Source of the DNA: Chitinophaga sp. Ak27
GTDB taxonomy: Bacteria > Bacteroidota > Bacteroidia > Chitinophagales > Chitinophagaceae
NCBI RefSeq assembly: GCF_012726295.1
Contig: NZ_JABAOB010000002.1
Span: forward strand, 434,001 to 498,000
Direction of reading: 5' to 3'
Length of the DNA stretch: 64,000 nucleotides
Shown: in pieces, positions 36,033-44,540 of the stretch
Numbering within the stretch: the first letter of the stretch is position 1
How the letters are laid out: every line of letters starts with the position of its first letter
The notes under the pieces: generated by a model
Database searches by the model: none
What the model was told of the DNA's origin: nothing
Seen by the model: the letters and a program-made list of their open reading frames with translations, nothing else
Made by a program: the position numbers and the translations under genes

Positions 36033-36734
36033 ATGCAAACGAACATTGGTAAAAAAGCAGCCGGCGAAAAGGCCGCCGGGTATATCAAACCTGGGATGAC
36101 CGTTGGTTTGGGCACAGGCAGTACTGCCTATTATACTATTCTTCGTATAGGCGAACTCGTAAGAGAGGGCCTGGATATAAAAGCAGTGGCAACGTCTGCG
36201 CAATCAGAGGAATTAGCCCGGGAGCAGGGTATTCCTTTAGTTGATTTTGACCAGGTAGACGGTATTGATATAGATATCGACGGGGCCGACGAAGCCGATG
36301 CACAGCTGCAGCTGATCAAAGGGGGAGGAGGGGCATTGCTCCGGGAAAAGATTATTGCGGCCGCATCAAAAGAGATGGTAGTCGTAATAGACGAGCAAAA
36401 ACTGGTGAAGCACCTGGGAAAATTTCCATTGCCGGTAGAAGTGGCCACCTTCGCGTGGGAACTTACTTTCCGGCAGCTGGTGGCGATGGGTGCTCACCCG
36501 GTGCTGCGGATGAAAGATAACCAGCGTTTCCTGACCGACAATGGGAACTACATACTGGATTGCCATTACCAGAAAATCCATAACGCAGCAGCCTTGCAGG
36601 CTCAGCTGAACAATGTGCCAGGCGTAGTGGAAAATGGCTTATTCCTGCACTACGCCACCCGCCTGGTTATAGGTGCAGCAGATGGCAGTGTCAGGGAAAT
36701 TACGCATCCTTATCCAGCAAAGACGTCTTTTTAG
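36033..36734 (+). CDS. rpiA: ribose-5-phosphate isomerase A
   Basis: 233 residues, close to the usual length. It interconverts ribose 5-phosphate and ribulose 5-phosphate in the pentose phosphate pathway. Signature motifs are VGLGTGSTAYY, VDGIDIDIDGADEAD, IKGGGGALLREKI with the catalytic Glu, and VVVIDEQKLVKHLGKFPLPV. The gene is monocistronic between a hairpin repeat and the convergent transporter gene. The last 35 bp overlap the 3' end of that minus-strand gene. Confidence 0.97.
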   Translation: MQTNIGKKAAGEKAAGYIKPGMTVGLGTGSTAYYTILRIGELVREGLDIKAVATSAQSEELAREQGIPLVDFDQVDGIDIDIDGADEADAQLQLIKGGGGALLREKIIAAASKEMVVVIDEQKLVKHLGKFPLPVEVATFAWELTFRQLVAMGAHPVLRMKDNQRFLTDNGNYILDCHYQKIHNAAALQAQLNNVPGVVENGLFLHYATRLVIGAADGSVREITHPYPAKTSF

Positions 36735-37983
36735 TATCGCGGGACGTAATATATACCAGTAACGAAATAAAGACACAGGCGGTCACGTACCAGTAGTACA
36801 TCGATTCATGCCCCTCTTTTTTAAAGTATAGGGCGATGGATTCTGCTGTGCCCCCAAAAAGCGCTACCGTCAGCGCGTAGGGAAATCCAACTCCAAGGGC
36901 CCGGATTTCTGCGGGGAACATCTCTGCTTTTACCACGGCATTGATGGAAGTATAGCCGGTCACAATCACCAATGCGGCCAGGATCAGCCAGAAAGCGGCC
37001 CATTCGGAGCTGGTTTGGCTGATGGCTGTGAGGATAGGCACCGTAAACAGCGTGCCGAGCAGGCCAAAGCCCATTAGCAGCGGTTTCCGGCCGTAGATGT
37101 CTGAAATCCAGCCAAATACAGGTTGTAAACAGGCAAATATCAACATCAGGAAGAAAGTGATGGTGGTGGCTTTTTCTATGCTCAGGTGCACCGTGTTTAC
37201 AAGGAATTTCTGCATGTAGGTGGTATAAGTGTAAAACGCCAGTGTACCGCCCATAGTGAGACCTACCACGGTGAGCACTGCCCTGGGATGCTCTGTAAAT
37301 AGGCGTTTCAGGGAACCTTTATCCTTTTCATTCCTGATTTTTTCAAAAGAAGAAGATTCCTGCATATGCCGGCGCAGGTAAAGCGCGAAAAAAGCGAGGG
37401 CTGCCCCAATTGCAAAAGGGATACGCCATCCCCATTCCTGCAGCTGTGCCGGTGTCAAAAATACCTTTTGCAGCAACATTTGCACGCCCAGGGCTATTAA
37501 TTGTCCCCCGATCAGGGTCACATACTGAAAACTGGAATAAAAGCCACGCAACTCCGGCGTGGCTACTTCACTTAAATAAGTGGCAGAGGTGCCATATTCG
37601 CCTCCTACGCTCAATCCTTGCAGTAACCGTGCTACCAGCAGCAATGCTGGCGCAGCCAGGCCAATGGCGCGGTAGGAAGGCGTAAATGCGATGAGCAGGG
37701 AACCCAGTGACATCATCAGCACCGATAGCGTCATAGACGCCTTCCGCCCGCTTTTATCGGCAATCCGGCCAAATAGCCAGCCGCCTATAGGGCGCATCAG
37801 GAAGCCTACTGCGAAAATAGCCGCCGTATTCAGCAACTGGGCTGTGTAACTGCCCTTAGGAAAGAAAACAGGCGCAAAATAAAGGGAAAAAGTGGCGTAA
37901 ATGTACCAGTCGTACCATTCTACCAAGTTGCCCGCCGACCCGGTTAAGATGGCTTTTATGCGCCAAGCGTCAGGATGTTTCAT
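36700..37983 (-). CDS. MHS-family MFS transporter, probable 2-oxoglutarate:H+ symporter (KgtP-like)
   Basis: 427 residues from ATG 37983 (the frame extends to 38073 without support). Twelve membrane segments are expected. The sequence parallels E. coli KgtP closely along the N-terminal half: GNLVEWYDWYIYATFSLYFA, GFLMRPIGGWLFGRIADKSG, ARLLQGLSVGGEYGTSATYL and FQYVTLIGGQLIAL. This points to uptake of 2-oxoglutarate or a similar dicarboxylate across the inner membrane. The hydroxyproline operon, which ends at 2-oxoglutarate, is about 1.8 kb away. Its 3' end overlaps rpiA by 35 bp in convergent orientation. Confidence 0.9.
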   Translation of the reverse strand: MKHPDAWRIKAILTGSAGNLVEWYDWYIYATFSLYFAPVFFPKGSYTAQLLNTAAIFAVGFLMRPIGGWLFGRIADKSGRKASMTLSVLMMSLGSLLIAFTPSYRAIGLAAPALLLVARLLQGLSVGGEYGTSATYLSEVATPELRGFYSSFQYVTLIGGQLIALGVQMLLQKVFLTPAQLQEWGWRIPFAIGAALAFFALYLRRHMQESSSFEKIRNEKDKGSLKRLFTEHPRAVLTVVGLTMGGTLAFYTYTTYMQKFLVNTVHLSIEKATTITFFLMLIFACLQPVFGWISDIYGRKPLLMGFGLLGTLFTVPILTAISQTSSEWAAFWLILAALVIVTGYTSINAVVKAEMFPAEIRALGVGFPYALTVALFGGTAESIALYFKKEGHESMYYWYVTACVFISLLVYITSRDTKKTSLLDKDA

Positions 37984-37991
37984 ATATGAGG

Positions 37992-37999
37992 CAAAAATA
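37992..37999 (-). promoter_or_regulatory. -7 promoter box for the KgtP-like transporter
   Basis: On the minus strand TATTTTTG matches TAnnTTTG and ends 8 bp before the ATG at 37983. No matching -33 element was clear. The cold-shock gene promoter candidate lies about 65 bp away on the other strand. Confidence 0.4.
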
Positions 38000-38062
38000 T
38001 ACTTTAATGTGGAATCTGCGCCGGCAGCCCTTGTAAGAACAAAAAGTTTAAAATAAATTAGG

Positions 38063-38090
38063 GTTGTATTCAATAAAACACCTATCTTCG
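38063..38090 (+). promoter_or_regulatory. candidate promoter for the cold-shock gene
   Basis: GTTG at 38063-38066 and TATCTTCG at 38083-38090 resemble the -33 TTTG and -7 TAnnTTTG elements, each with one mismatch, 16 bp apart. Use of this site would give an untranslated leader of about 145 bases, in line with the long structured leaders of many csp mRNAs. Confidence 0.35.
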
Positions 38091-38241
38091 TTCCGCTTCT
38101 TAAAGATAATGTATTTCAATTCTGTTGGTAGATCACCTCTCACATTCAGCTTTTTTTTACAGTTTTTCTTCTAGTCGCCCAGGTAGCCGCCTGCTGTAAA
38201 GTAAATGGCGAGAACACGTTCACAATTAAATATTAAATATA

Positions 38242-38433
38242 ATGCAAACAGGTGTAGTAAAATTTTTTAATGAAGCTAAAGGTTTTGGATTCATTAAAAT
38301 CGAAGGTTCAGGACAAGAAATTTTTGTTCACGTATCTGGTATCAAAGAAAGCATCGGCGAAAATGACCGCGTAGTATTCGACGTGGAAGAAGGCAGAAAA
38401 GGCCCGAATGCTGTTAACGTAAGACTGGCATAA
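38242..38433 (+). CDS. cold-shock domain protein (CspA family)
   Basis: 63 residues, one cold-shock OB-fold. Both RNA-binding motifs are present: KGFGFI (RNP1) and EIFVHVSGI (RNP2, usually VFVHFSAI). It begins MQTGVVKFFNEAKG, the classic Csp start. It should bind single-stranded RNA and melt secondary structure during cold or growth transitions. The gene has its own leader and terminator and stands alone. Confidence 0.96.
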   Translation: MQTGVVKFFNEAKGFGFIKIEGSGQEIFVHVSGIKESIGENDRVVFDVEEGRKGPNAVNVRLA

Positions 38434-38457
38434 TTTATTTTATAATAGTTTTTGTCG

Positions 38458-38488
38458 ACCGTCCTGGCTTTGCCAGGACGGTTTTTTT
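38458..38488 (+). terminator. Rho-independent terminator of the cold-shock gene
   Basis: ACCGTCCTGGC and GCCAGGACGGT form a perfect 11-bp stem with a TTT loop, followed by a run of seven T. It starts 25 bp after the csp stop codon. Confidence 0.95.
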
Positions 38489-38596
38489 ATGCGCTTCAAT
38501 CTAATTTTCGTTTATTCGTTGCCGTTACTACCCGTTGACGAAATGAGCGACCCTGCCCACACCGTTCATTTAACGCGCTTTTCGCCGGATTTTCTG

Positions 38597-38604
38597 TACA
38601 TTTG
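38597..38604 (+). promoter_or_regulatory. -7 promoter box for the helicase gene
   Basis: TACATTTG is an exact TAnnTTTG match, 20 bp before the ATG at 38625. No obvious -33 TTTG lies at the usual distance. Confidence 0.45.
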
Positions 38605-38624
38605 CCTTTTCAATTTAAACAGAA

Positions 38625-40865
38625 ATGCCCCAACCGGATCATACAAATACCATCTTTCACCTGGCGGCAGATTTCATAAATCATACTCACCGCCATATCT
38701 TCCTGACCGGTAAAGCCGGAACAGGGAAAACTACGTTTCTCAAGTATATTAGAGAACATACCCGCAAGAATACAGTAGTTGTGGCGCCCACAGGAGTGGC
38801 TGCCATCAATGCCGGCGGCGTTACCATGCACTCCTTTTTCCAGCTGCCTTTCGGACCATTCATCCCCGGCACAAAAAGAGGATTTGGCATGGATGAAATC
38901 AGCAGCACCGACAAACATAGCCTGTTTCGCAATATCCGTTTCACCAACGATAAAAAGGTACTGCTGCAGGAAATGGAATTGCTCATCATCGACGAGGTGA
39001 GTATGGTACGCTGCGATATGCTGGATGCCATAGATGTGATACTCCGCCATTTCCGCAATAAACCCCTGTTGCCCTTCGGCGGCGTACAGGTATTGTTTAT
39101 TGGCGACCTGTATCAGCTGCCCCCGGTGGTACCCGATGCGGAGTGGCGGCTTCTCTCGGAATATTATAACAGCACCTTCTTCTTTGCTTCCAAGGTAATT
39201 GAACAGGCGCCGCCGCTTTACATAGAACTGAAAAAAATATACCGGCAAAATGAACAACTCTTTATCGATGTGCTCAACCGGGTACGTAATAACGAAGTAT
39301 TACATGAAGACCTGCAGCTGCTGAATGAACGCTATCAGCCTCATTTTACGGGAGAAGATGAAGAATACATCGTACTCACCACCCATAACAGGAAGGCCGA
39401 TGAAATCAATGCCCGCCGCCTGGCCGACATGCCGGGAAAAGTATATCGCTTCGAAGGCAAAATAGAAGGCGATTTCAGTGATAAAGCCCTGCCCACCGAG
39501 CTATTGCTGCAACTAAAAGTAGGCGCCCAGGTAATGTTCCTGAAAAACGACCTCGCCCAGCCCCGCCGCTACTACAATGGCAAGATAGCCACGGTAAAGG
39601 AAATCGACGATGATGAAATAGTACTGGTGCTGGCAGGCTCCCATGAAGAACTTAAACTGGGCAAAGAAACCTGGAGAAATATCCGCTATTCCTACAATGC
39701 GGAAGAAAATAGCATCGAAGAAGAAGAGATAGGCAGCTTCACCCAGTTTCCTATTCGCCTGGCCTGGGCTATTACCATCCATAAAAGCCAGGGGCTTACC
39801 TTTGAACGGGCCATTATCGACGCAGGCTACGCCTTCGCACCCGGACAGGTATATGTGGCCCTGAGCCGCTGTACCTCGCTGGAGGGACTGGTACTACATT
39901 CCCGTATTGGTCATGGTAGCATCAAAACAGACCGCCAGGTGATCGAGTTTGCTGAAAAGGAAAACGAGCCTAATGAACTGGTGGTACTGCTGGAAATGGA
40001 GCGCAAGAAATTCCAGGCTACCTCCCTGTTACAGCTATTTGACTGGTATCGCATGCAGGCAACGGTACGCACCCATGCCGTATGGATCCAGGATAAGAAG
40101 GTCCCCGACTTCGATGCCGCTCTTACCCTGAGCCGGCAGCTGTCCACTAAAGTGGATCAGCAACAGGAAGTAGCCGCCAAATTCGTTTTGCAACTACACC
40201 AGCTGCTGGATACCGCTGTACAAACAGGGGAAATGGAACAGCTGCAGCAACGGGTCAACAAAGCCATCGGGTATTTTACCCAGAGCATTTATGAAGACCT
40301 GATAGCGCCGCTACAGGCGCATATCACCGCCGTTAAAAAGGCGAAATCCAAGAAATACCTGCTGCAACTGATGGCCCTGGAAGCTGATTTCTGGAATAAA
40401 CTGCGCCATGTCTGGGAAGTGTCTTATGCCGACCTGGTATTTACCACCGGATTAAAAGATTATACCCGCCTGCGCGACGCGGAGGCCGCCGCAGCTGCGG
40501 CGCCCATCACTGCTGCCAAAGAAAAGGCCGCTAAAGGTAAGGTAGAGAAAGGAAGCAGCCGCAGGGGCACGCTGGAACTCTACCTGGCTGGCAAGTCGAT
40601 CGCAGATATTGCCACTGCCCGGCAGTTGGCCATCGGCACCATCGAAAGCCACCTGGCCCAATGTATCGAAGCAGGAGAAATGGAAATCGGCCGCTTCGTA
40701 TCCGAGAAAACGATGCGCCTTATCCTGAAACATATCGGAGAGCTGGGCGCTACCGCCGCCGGCCCTATCAAGGAACGGGTGGGAGATGCCGCCAGCTTCG
40801 CGGAAATACGCGTGGTACAGTGGTATCTCAAGAAGAAACAAGAGGAGCAAATAATGAATGGGTAA
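38625..40865 (+). CDS. PIF1-like superfamily 1B DNA helicase with C-terminal helix-turn-helix domain
   Basis: 746 residues. Walker A is IFLTGKAGTGKTTFLKYI at about residues 25-42 and Walker B is LLIIDEVSMVRCDMLDAI. Motif III-like GDLYQLPPV and the late motif TIHKSQGLTFERAIIDAG with YVALSRCTSLEGLVL complete an SF1B helicase of the PIF1/RecD2 type. The C-terminal part (RRGTLELYLAGKSIADIATA, LAIGTIESHLAQCIEAGE) is the HTH_40-type domain found after RecQ and PIF1 helicases. It probably unwinds DNA in repair or replication. The gene stands alone and is followed by copy 2 of the hairpin repeat. Confidence 0.93.
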   Translation: MPQPDHTNTIFHLAADFINHTHRHIFLTGKAGTGKTTFLKYIREHTRKNTVVVAPTGVAAINAGGVTMHSFFQLPFGPFIPGTKRGFGMDEISSTDKHSLFRNIRFTNDKKVLLQEMELLIIDEVSMVRCDMLDAIDVILRHFRNKPLLPFGGVQVLFIGDLYQLPPVVPDAEWRLLSEYYNSTFFFASKVIEQAPPLYIELKKIYRQNEQLFIDVLNRVRNNEVLHEDLQLLNERYQPHFTGEDEEYIVLTTHNRKADEINARRLADMPGKVYRFEGKIEGDFSDKALPTELLLQLKVGAQVMFLKNDLAQPRRYYNGKIATVKEIDDDEIVLVLAGSHEELKLGKETWRNIRYSYNAEENSIEEEEIGSFTQFPIRLAWAITIHKSQGLTFERAIIDAGYAFAPGQVYVALSRCTSLEGLVLHSRIGHGSIKTDRQVIEFAEKENEPNELVVLLEMERKKFQATSLLQLFDWYRMQATVRTHAVWIQDKKVPDFDAALTLSRQLSTKVDQQQEVAAKFVLQLHQLLDTAVQTGEMEQLQQRVNKAIGYFTQSIYEDLIAPLQAHITAVKKAKSKKYLLQLMALEADFWNKLRHVWEVSYADLVFTTGLKDYTRLRDAEAAAAAAPITAAKEKAAKGKVEKGSSRRGTLELYLAGKSIADIATARQLAIGTIESHLAQCIEAGEMEIGRFVSEKTMRLILKHIGELGATAAGPIKERVGDAASFAEIRVVQWYLKKKQEEQIMNG

Positions 40866-40875
40866 GCAGAAAGCA

Positions 40876-40973
40876 TAAAGTAGAAAGCAAAAAGCTATTG
40901 TAGCGGATGACTGATGAGGGTAATATTCGCCCAGGTTGTTACTCGCTACAATAGCTTTTTGCTTTCTGCTTTA
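40876..40973. repeat. long hairpin repeat, copy 2
   Basis: Arms 40876-40905 and 40944-40973 are 30-base inverted repeats with one mismatch and share the AGAAAGCAAAAAGCTATTG core with copy 1. The 38-base centre has diverged but keeps GGGTAAT, an ATTCGC/TTATCCGC-like stretch and the closing CGCT. It starts 10 bp after the helicase stop codon. Confidence 0.82.
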
Positions 40974-41097
40974 GGCCTTCCGCTCTACAGCAGGATGGAC
41001 CGGGTTGGCAACACCAATCCGGTTCTTTATTTTGTACCAGTGAAAAATAAGTCAGTAACCGGTAAAAAAGAGGTAGGATTACTATTACGTTGCCCGC

Positions 41098-41105
41098 TAA
41101 ATTTG
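41098..41105 (+). promoter_or_regulatory. -7 promoter box for lutABC
   Basis: TAAATTTG matches TAnnTTTG and ends 35 bp before the GTG start of lutA. A -33 element is not obvious. Confidence 0.4.
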
Positions 41106-41140
41106 CAGGGTCAGCAATGATCATTTAAATTACTTTACCC

Positions 41141-41896
41141 GTGAAAGTAGGATTATTTATACCATGTTATATTGACCAGTTCTACCCGCAGGTAGGTATT
41201 GCCACCCTGCAGCTGTTACAGAAACTGGGATGTGAAGTGGACTTCCCGCAGGGGCAAACCTGCTGCGGGCAACCCATGGCTAATTCAGGATATGAGCACC
41301 TGACGCACCAGTGCAATAGCCTGTTCATCAAAAACTTTGCTGACTACGATTATATTGTAGGCCCTTCGGGCAGCTGTGTGCTCCATATCAAGGATCACCT
41401 GCATGATCCGGTGGCGGAACCGCAGGCAGAGAAAATACGCCAACGCATATACGAACTCACCGAATTCCTGACCGATGTGCTGAAGGTAACCTCGTTGCCG
41501 GCCAGGTTTCCCTGTAAAGTAGGACTGCACCAGAGCTGCCATGGACAGCGTGGCCTTGGCCTGGCGCAGATGAGCGAGCTGGTGGCCGCGCCTTTCTCCA
41601 AACCGGAGCAGTTACTGCGTATGGTAGCAGGAGTAGAGCTGGTACCGCTGGACAGAACAGATGAATGCTGCGGCTTTGGCGGTACTTTTTGCGTAGCCGA
41701 AGAAGCTGTGTCAGTAAAAATGGGAAAAGACCGTGTAGCCGACCACGTTAAACATGGCGCAGAAGTCATTACCGGAACGGATGTTAGTTGTCTCATGCAC
41801 ATGGAAGGTATTTTACGCCGGCAGCAGGCCGGCGTGAAAGTGATGCATATTGCTGAAATACTCAATCAATACACAGATGAACAGGCAAACAGCTGA
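41141..41896 (+). CDS. lutA: L-lactate utilisation Fe-S protein LutA
   Basis: 251 residues with a GTG start (VKVGLFIPCYIDQFYP). Two CCG-type cysteine-rich motifs are present, QTCCGQPMANSGY and ECCGFGGTFCVAEE, as in LutA/YkgE and the heterodisulfide-reductase-like family. LutA, LutB and LutC together oxidise L-lactate to pyruvate in the cytoplasm and replace flavin lactate dehydrogenases. The lutB start lies 20 bp inside the end of this gene, so the genes are translated together. Confidence 0.95.
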   Translation: MKVGLFIPCYIDQFYPQVGIATLQLLQKLGCEVDFPQGQTCCGQPMANSGYEHLTHQCNSLFIKNFADYDYIVGPSGSCVLHIKDHLHDPVAEPQAEKIRQRIYELTEFLTDVLKVTSLPARFPCKVGLHQSCHGQRGLGLAQMSELVAAPFSKPEQLLRMVAGVELVPLDRTDECCGFGGTFCVAEEAVSVKMGKDRVADHVKHGAEVITGTDVSCLMHMEGILRRQQAGVKVMHIAEILNQYTDEQANS

Positions 41897-43256
41897 TCAC
41901 GCCACACTGGCCGACAAGTTCAATGAGAACGAACCCCGGGTAAACTGGCATGACCAGACCCTGTGGTGGGTGCGCGCCAAGCGCGATCGCATGGCATGGA
42001 CCATCCCGGAATGGGAGCAGTTGAGAGATACTGCTTCCCGTATCAAGCTCAATGCGCTGGGCAACCTGCATGATTACCTGCTGCAGTTTGAACAACAGGC
42101 TCAGCAGAACGGCGCCATTGTACACTGGGCGGCGGATGCGGCAGAACATAACCGTATCGTGACGGACATCCTCCAAAAGCATGGGGTGAAGCGTATGGTG
42201 AAGAGTAAATCCATGCTCACAGAGGAATGCCACCTGAATCCGCACCTGGAAGCCAACGGTATTGAAGTGATTGATACAGACCTGGGCGAAAGGATTGTGC
42301 AGTTGGCCAAAGAGCCGCCCAGCCATATCGTATTACCCTGTATTCATAAAAAGAAAGAAGAAATCGGCGAGTTGTTTCATGAACACCTGGGTACTCCCGC
42401 CGGCAATGCCGATCCGCAATTCCTCACAGCGGCCGCCCGCCTGCATCTCCGCAAAGAGTTTCTCCAGGCCGATGCCGCTATTACTGGTGTAAATTTCGCC
42501 GTAGCCGAAACAGGAGAGATGGTGGTATGCACCAATGAAGGTAATGCCGACATGGGAGCACACCTGGCTAATGTACATATCGCCTGTATGGGCATAGAAA
42601 AAATAATCCCGCAGCGTAAGCACCTGGGTGTTTTCCTGCGCCTCCTGGCACGCAGCGCCACCGGGCAACCCATTACCACCTACTCCAGTCATTTCCGGAA
42701 GCCCCGCGAAGGGCAGGAGCTGCATATTGTGCTGGTAGATAATGGCCGTTCCCGGCAATTGGGACGGGAAGACTTCCGCAATTCACTTAAATGTATCCGT
42801 TGCGGCGCCTGCATGAATACCTGCCCCGTATACCGGCGTAGTGGAGGACATAGCTATCACAATGCCGTAGCGGGTCCTATTGGCGCTATCCTGGCGCCTA
42901 ACCTGGATATGAAGGATTATGCCGACCTGCCTTTTGCGTCAACGCTCTGCGGATCCTGTTCCAATGTATGCCCTGTGAAAATAGATATTCACCAACAGTT
43001 GTACAAGTGGCGGCAGGTATTGGTAAAAGAAGGCTATACCAGCCCGGCTAAGACCGCTGGCATGAAAGTGATGACGGGTGTATTATCGGCTCCCGGAGTC
43101 TATAAAACTGCTGGTAAAATGGGCCGCTGGGTAATGCGTGCATTTCCAGGGATGGTGAACAACCGGATGAATCCCTGGTATAAACAACGGGAAATGCCAG
43201 CGCCGCCGGCACAATCATTTTCTGAATGGTATAAGAAAAATAAAAAGTCAACATGA
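41877..43256 (+). CDS. lutB: L-lactate utilisation Fe-S protein LutB
   Basis: 459 residues from ATG 41877 (MNRQTADHATLADKF); the open frame extends to 41850 inside lutA. The N-terminal LUD-like part includes TDTDLGERIVQLAKEPPSHI and AVAETGEMVVCTNEGNADMG. Two 4Fe-4S motifs follow, CIRCGACMNTCPVYRRSGG and CGSCSNVCPVKIDIHQQLY. The end LIQ/LutB-type tail (NPWYKQREMPAPPAQSFSEW) is also typical. It overlaps lutC by 4 bp (ATGA). Confidence 0.95.
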   Translation: MNRQTADHATLADKFNENEPRVNWHDQTLWWVRAKRDRMAWTIPEWEQLRDTASRIKLNALGNLHDYLLQFEQQAQQNGAIVHWAADAAEHNRIVTDILQKHGVKRMVKSKSMLTEECHLNPHLEANGIEVIDTDLGERIVQLAKEPPSHIVLPCIHKKKEEIGELFHEHLGTPAGNADPQFLTAAARLHLRKEFLQADAAITGVNFAVAETGEMVVCTNEGNADMGAHLANVHIACMGIEKIIPQRKHLGVFLRLLARSATGQPITTYSSHFRKPREGQELHIVLVDNGRSRQLGREDFRNSLKCIRCGACMNTCPVYRRSGGHSYHNAVAGPIGAILAPNLDMKDYADLPFASTLCGSCSNVCPVKIDIHQQLYKWRQVLVKEGYTSPAKTAGMKVMTGVLSAPGVYKTAGKMGRWVMRAFPGMVNNRMNPWYKQREMPAPPAQSFSEWYKKNKKST

Positions 43257-43822
43257 GCAGCAGGGAAAAAATATTAGCCGCCATAAAACAACATCAGCCG
43301 GAAGCGTCCGCTCTTCCTTCGCTGACCGGTTTATCCGGTGATATGCCCGGTACACTGGAGGCTTACCGTAAAGTGCTGGAAGGATTAGGCGGTGTGCTGT
43401 TCGAAATAAAAGCCGAAAGCGAAATACCCGCTATACTGGCGCAACAGTACCCTGGTTTACAGCGGGTAATCACTGCCAGCGATATACAACGGGTGTGGGC
43501 CAACGAAGATCCTCATCTCCTGGAGGATGTGGATATGGCGATTGTGCCGGGACAATGGGGAGTGGCAGAAAATGGCGCCATCTGGGTTACCGAACAGGAT
43601 ATACATGCGCGGGTATTGCCCTTTATTTGTCAGCACTTGGCTATTGTATTACCACGTGAACGGTTATTGCCTACTATGCACGAGGCCTACGAACAGATTG
43701 GAGCCCCTCAGTCCGGTTTCGGCGTCTTTATTGCCGGACCTTCCAAAACCGCTGATATAGAACAATCCCTTGTGCTGGGAGCACACGGGGCTAAAAGCCT
43801 GGTGGTATTTGTCATCGGATAA
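43253..43822 (+). CDS. lutC: L-lactate utilisation protein LutC
   Basis: 189 residues of the LUD domain family. Motifs are MAIVPGQWGVAENGAIWVTE and SGFGVFIAGPSKTADIEQSL followed by VLGAHGAKSLVVFV, the hallmark end of LutC/YkgG. It completes the lutABC operon. No lactate permease or lutR-type regulator is adjacent. Confidence 0.95.
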   Translation: MSSREKILAAIKQHQPEASALPSLTGLSGDMPGTLEAYRKVLEGLGGVLFEIKAESEIPAILAQQYPGLQRVITASDIQRVWANEDPHLLEDVDMAIVPGQWGVAENGAIWVTEQDIHARVLPFICQHLAIVLPRERLLPTMHEAYEQIGAPQSGFGVFIAGPSKTADIEQSLVLGAHGAKSLVVFVIG

Positions 43823-43869
43823 ATTACGTAGGTGCTACCCGTTAGGTGCATGATCATATAAATTACGTA
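43819..43869 (+). repeat. 12-bp direct repeat after lutC
   Basis: ATAAATTACGTA occurs at 43819-43830, across the lutC stop, and again at 43858-43869. The spacing is 39 bp. It may be a small duplication scar; no further function is visible. Confidence 0.5.
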
Positions 43870-43895
43870 TATACTGCTGCGTTAGCAGGTATAGA

Positions 43896-43925
43896 ACGGC
43901 CTCACCGGTTAAACGGTGGGGCCGT
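43896..43925 (+). terminator. hairpin after lutABC
   Basis: ACGGCCTCACCG pairs with CGGTGGGGCCGT (one wobble) around a GTTAAA loop, 73 bp after lutC. The stem is strong but there is no T tract, so it may be a processing or Rho-type site rather than an intrinsic terminator. Confidence 0.55.
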
Positions 43926-44491
43926 GCTGTTAGTCAGGTGTCCTGATAGATGTATAATATAAATATTTTAGTAAATTTTTAAAGACAGCATTATTTGTTT
44001 AAATAGTTCGTTAACTTTAGATCATAAAAATAAATAAATTGTCAAAGTTGGTATGGTGTTTGTTCCTTGTGCGGGCATTGTAAAGTAGTCATTGACGCAG
44101 ATTTTTTTGACCATATCGTATAGCCATATTTTTTAGTAACTGCGTTAACCAGAAAATTGAAAGACCATGTATCATCACTTAGCAAACACTTTAGAGCTGT
44201 CAAAGAGAAGCAAATTATCAAATAAGCAGCAGCTACTCCGTCACCAGGGTAGCAAATCAGGTAAAATTTCTGTAGTTATAGGTCATATGAATAGCAGATG
44301 TTGCTGATCTGATCTGTATTCGTGTATACGTCAGGGTTATTTCTGTATTGTGCGTACAGGTAGCGTTTGAACGAATAATCCTTCCGATACGGTGTTGTCA
44401 TAATCGCTTGTCAAAGCCGGTTCGGATTCCTTATGCACTGTCGTTTTATCAAAAGATAGAGCTGTTGAAAATTTTTTTTCACACTTTACTT

Positions 44492-44513
44492 TTTGATAAC
44501 AGAAGTTATCAAA
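44492..44513. promoter_or_regulatory. palindromic operator candidate for the exopolysaccharide operon
   Basis: TTTGATAAC and GTTATCAAA are perfect 9-bp inverted arms around AGAA. The site is centred about 30 bp before a TAnnTTTG box, over the expected -33 position, and a further GATAAC half-site at 44531-44536 overlaps that box. This placement suits a dimeric transcription factor. Confidence 0.5.
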
Positions 44514-44532
44514 TTTAGTAGTTACTTTGTGA

Positions 44533-44540
44533 TAACTTTG
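44533..44540 (+). promoter_or_regulatory. -7 promoter box for the exopolysaccharide operon
   Basis: TAACTTTG matches TAnnTTTG. It would give a leader of about 135 bases before the ATG at 44682. An alternative is TTTG at 44526-44529 with TAGTTTAT at 44549-44556, spaced 19 bp. Confidence 0.45.

Noticed and set aside
38489..38713. 74-codon frame between the cold-shock gene and helicase
   Set aside because: Starts in the terminator region and overlaps the helicase N-terminus, whose Walker A region is certain.
40661..41124. Short frames around the second hairpin repeat
   Set aside because: They run through the palindromic arms, and the repeat content explains their lack of stops.
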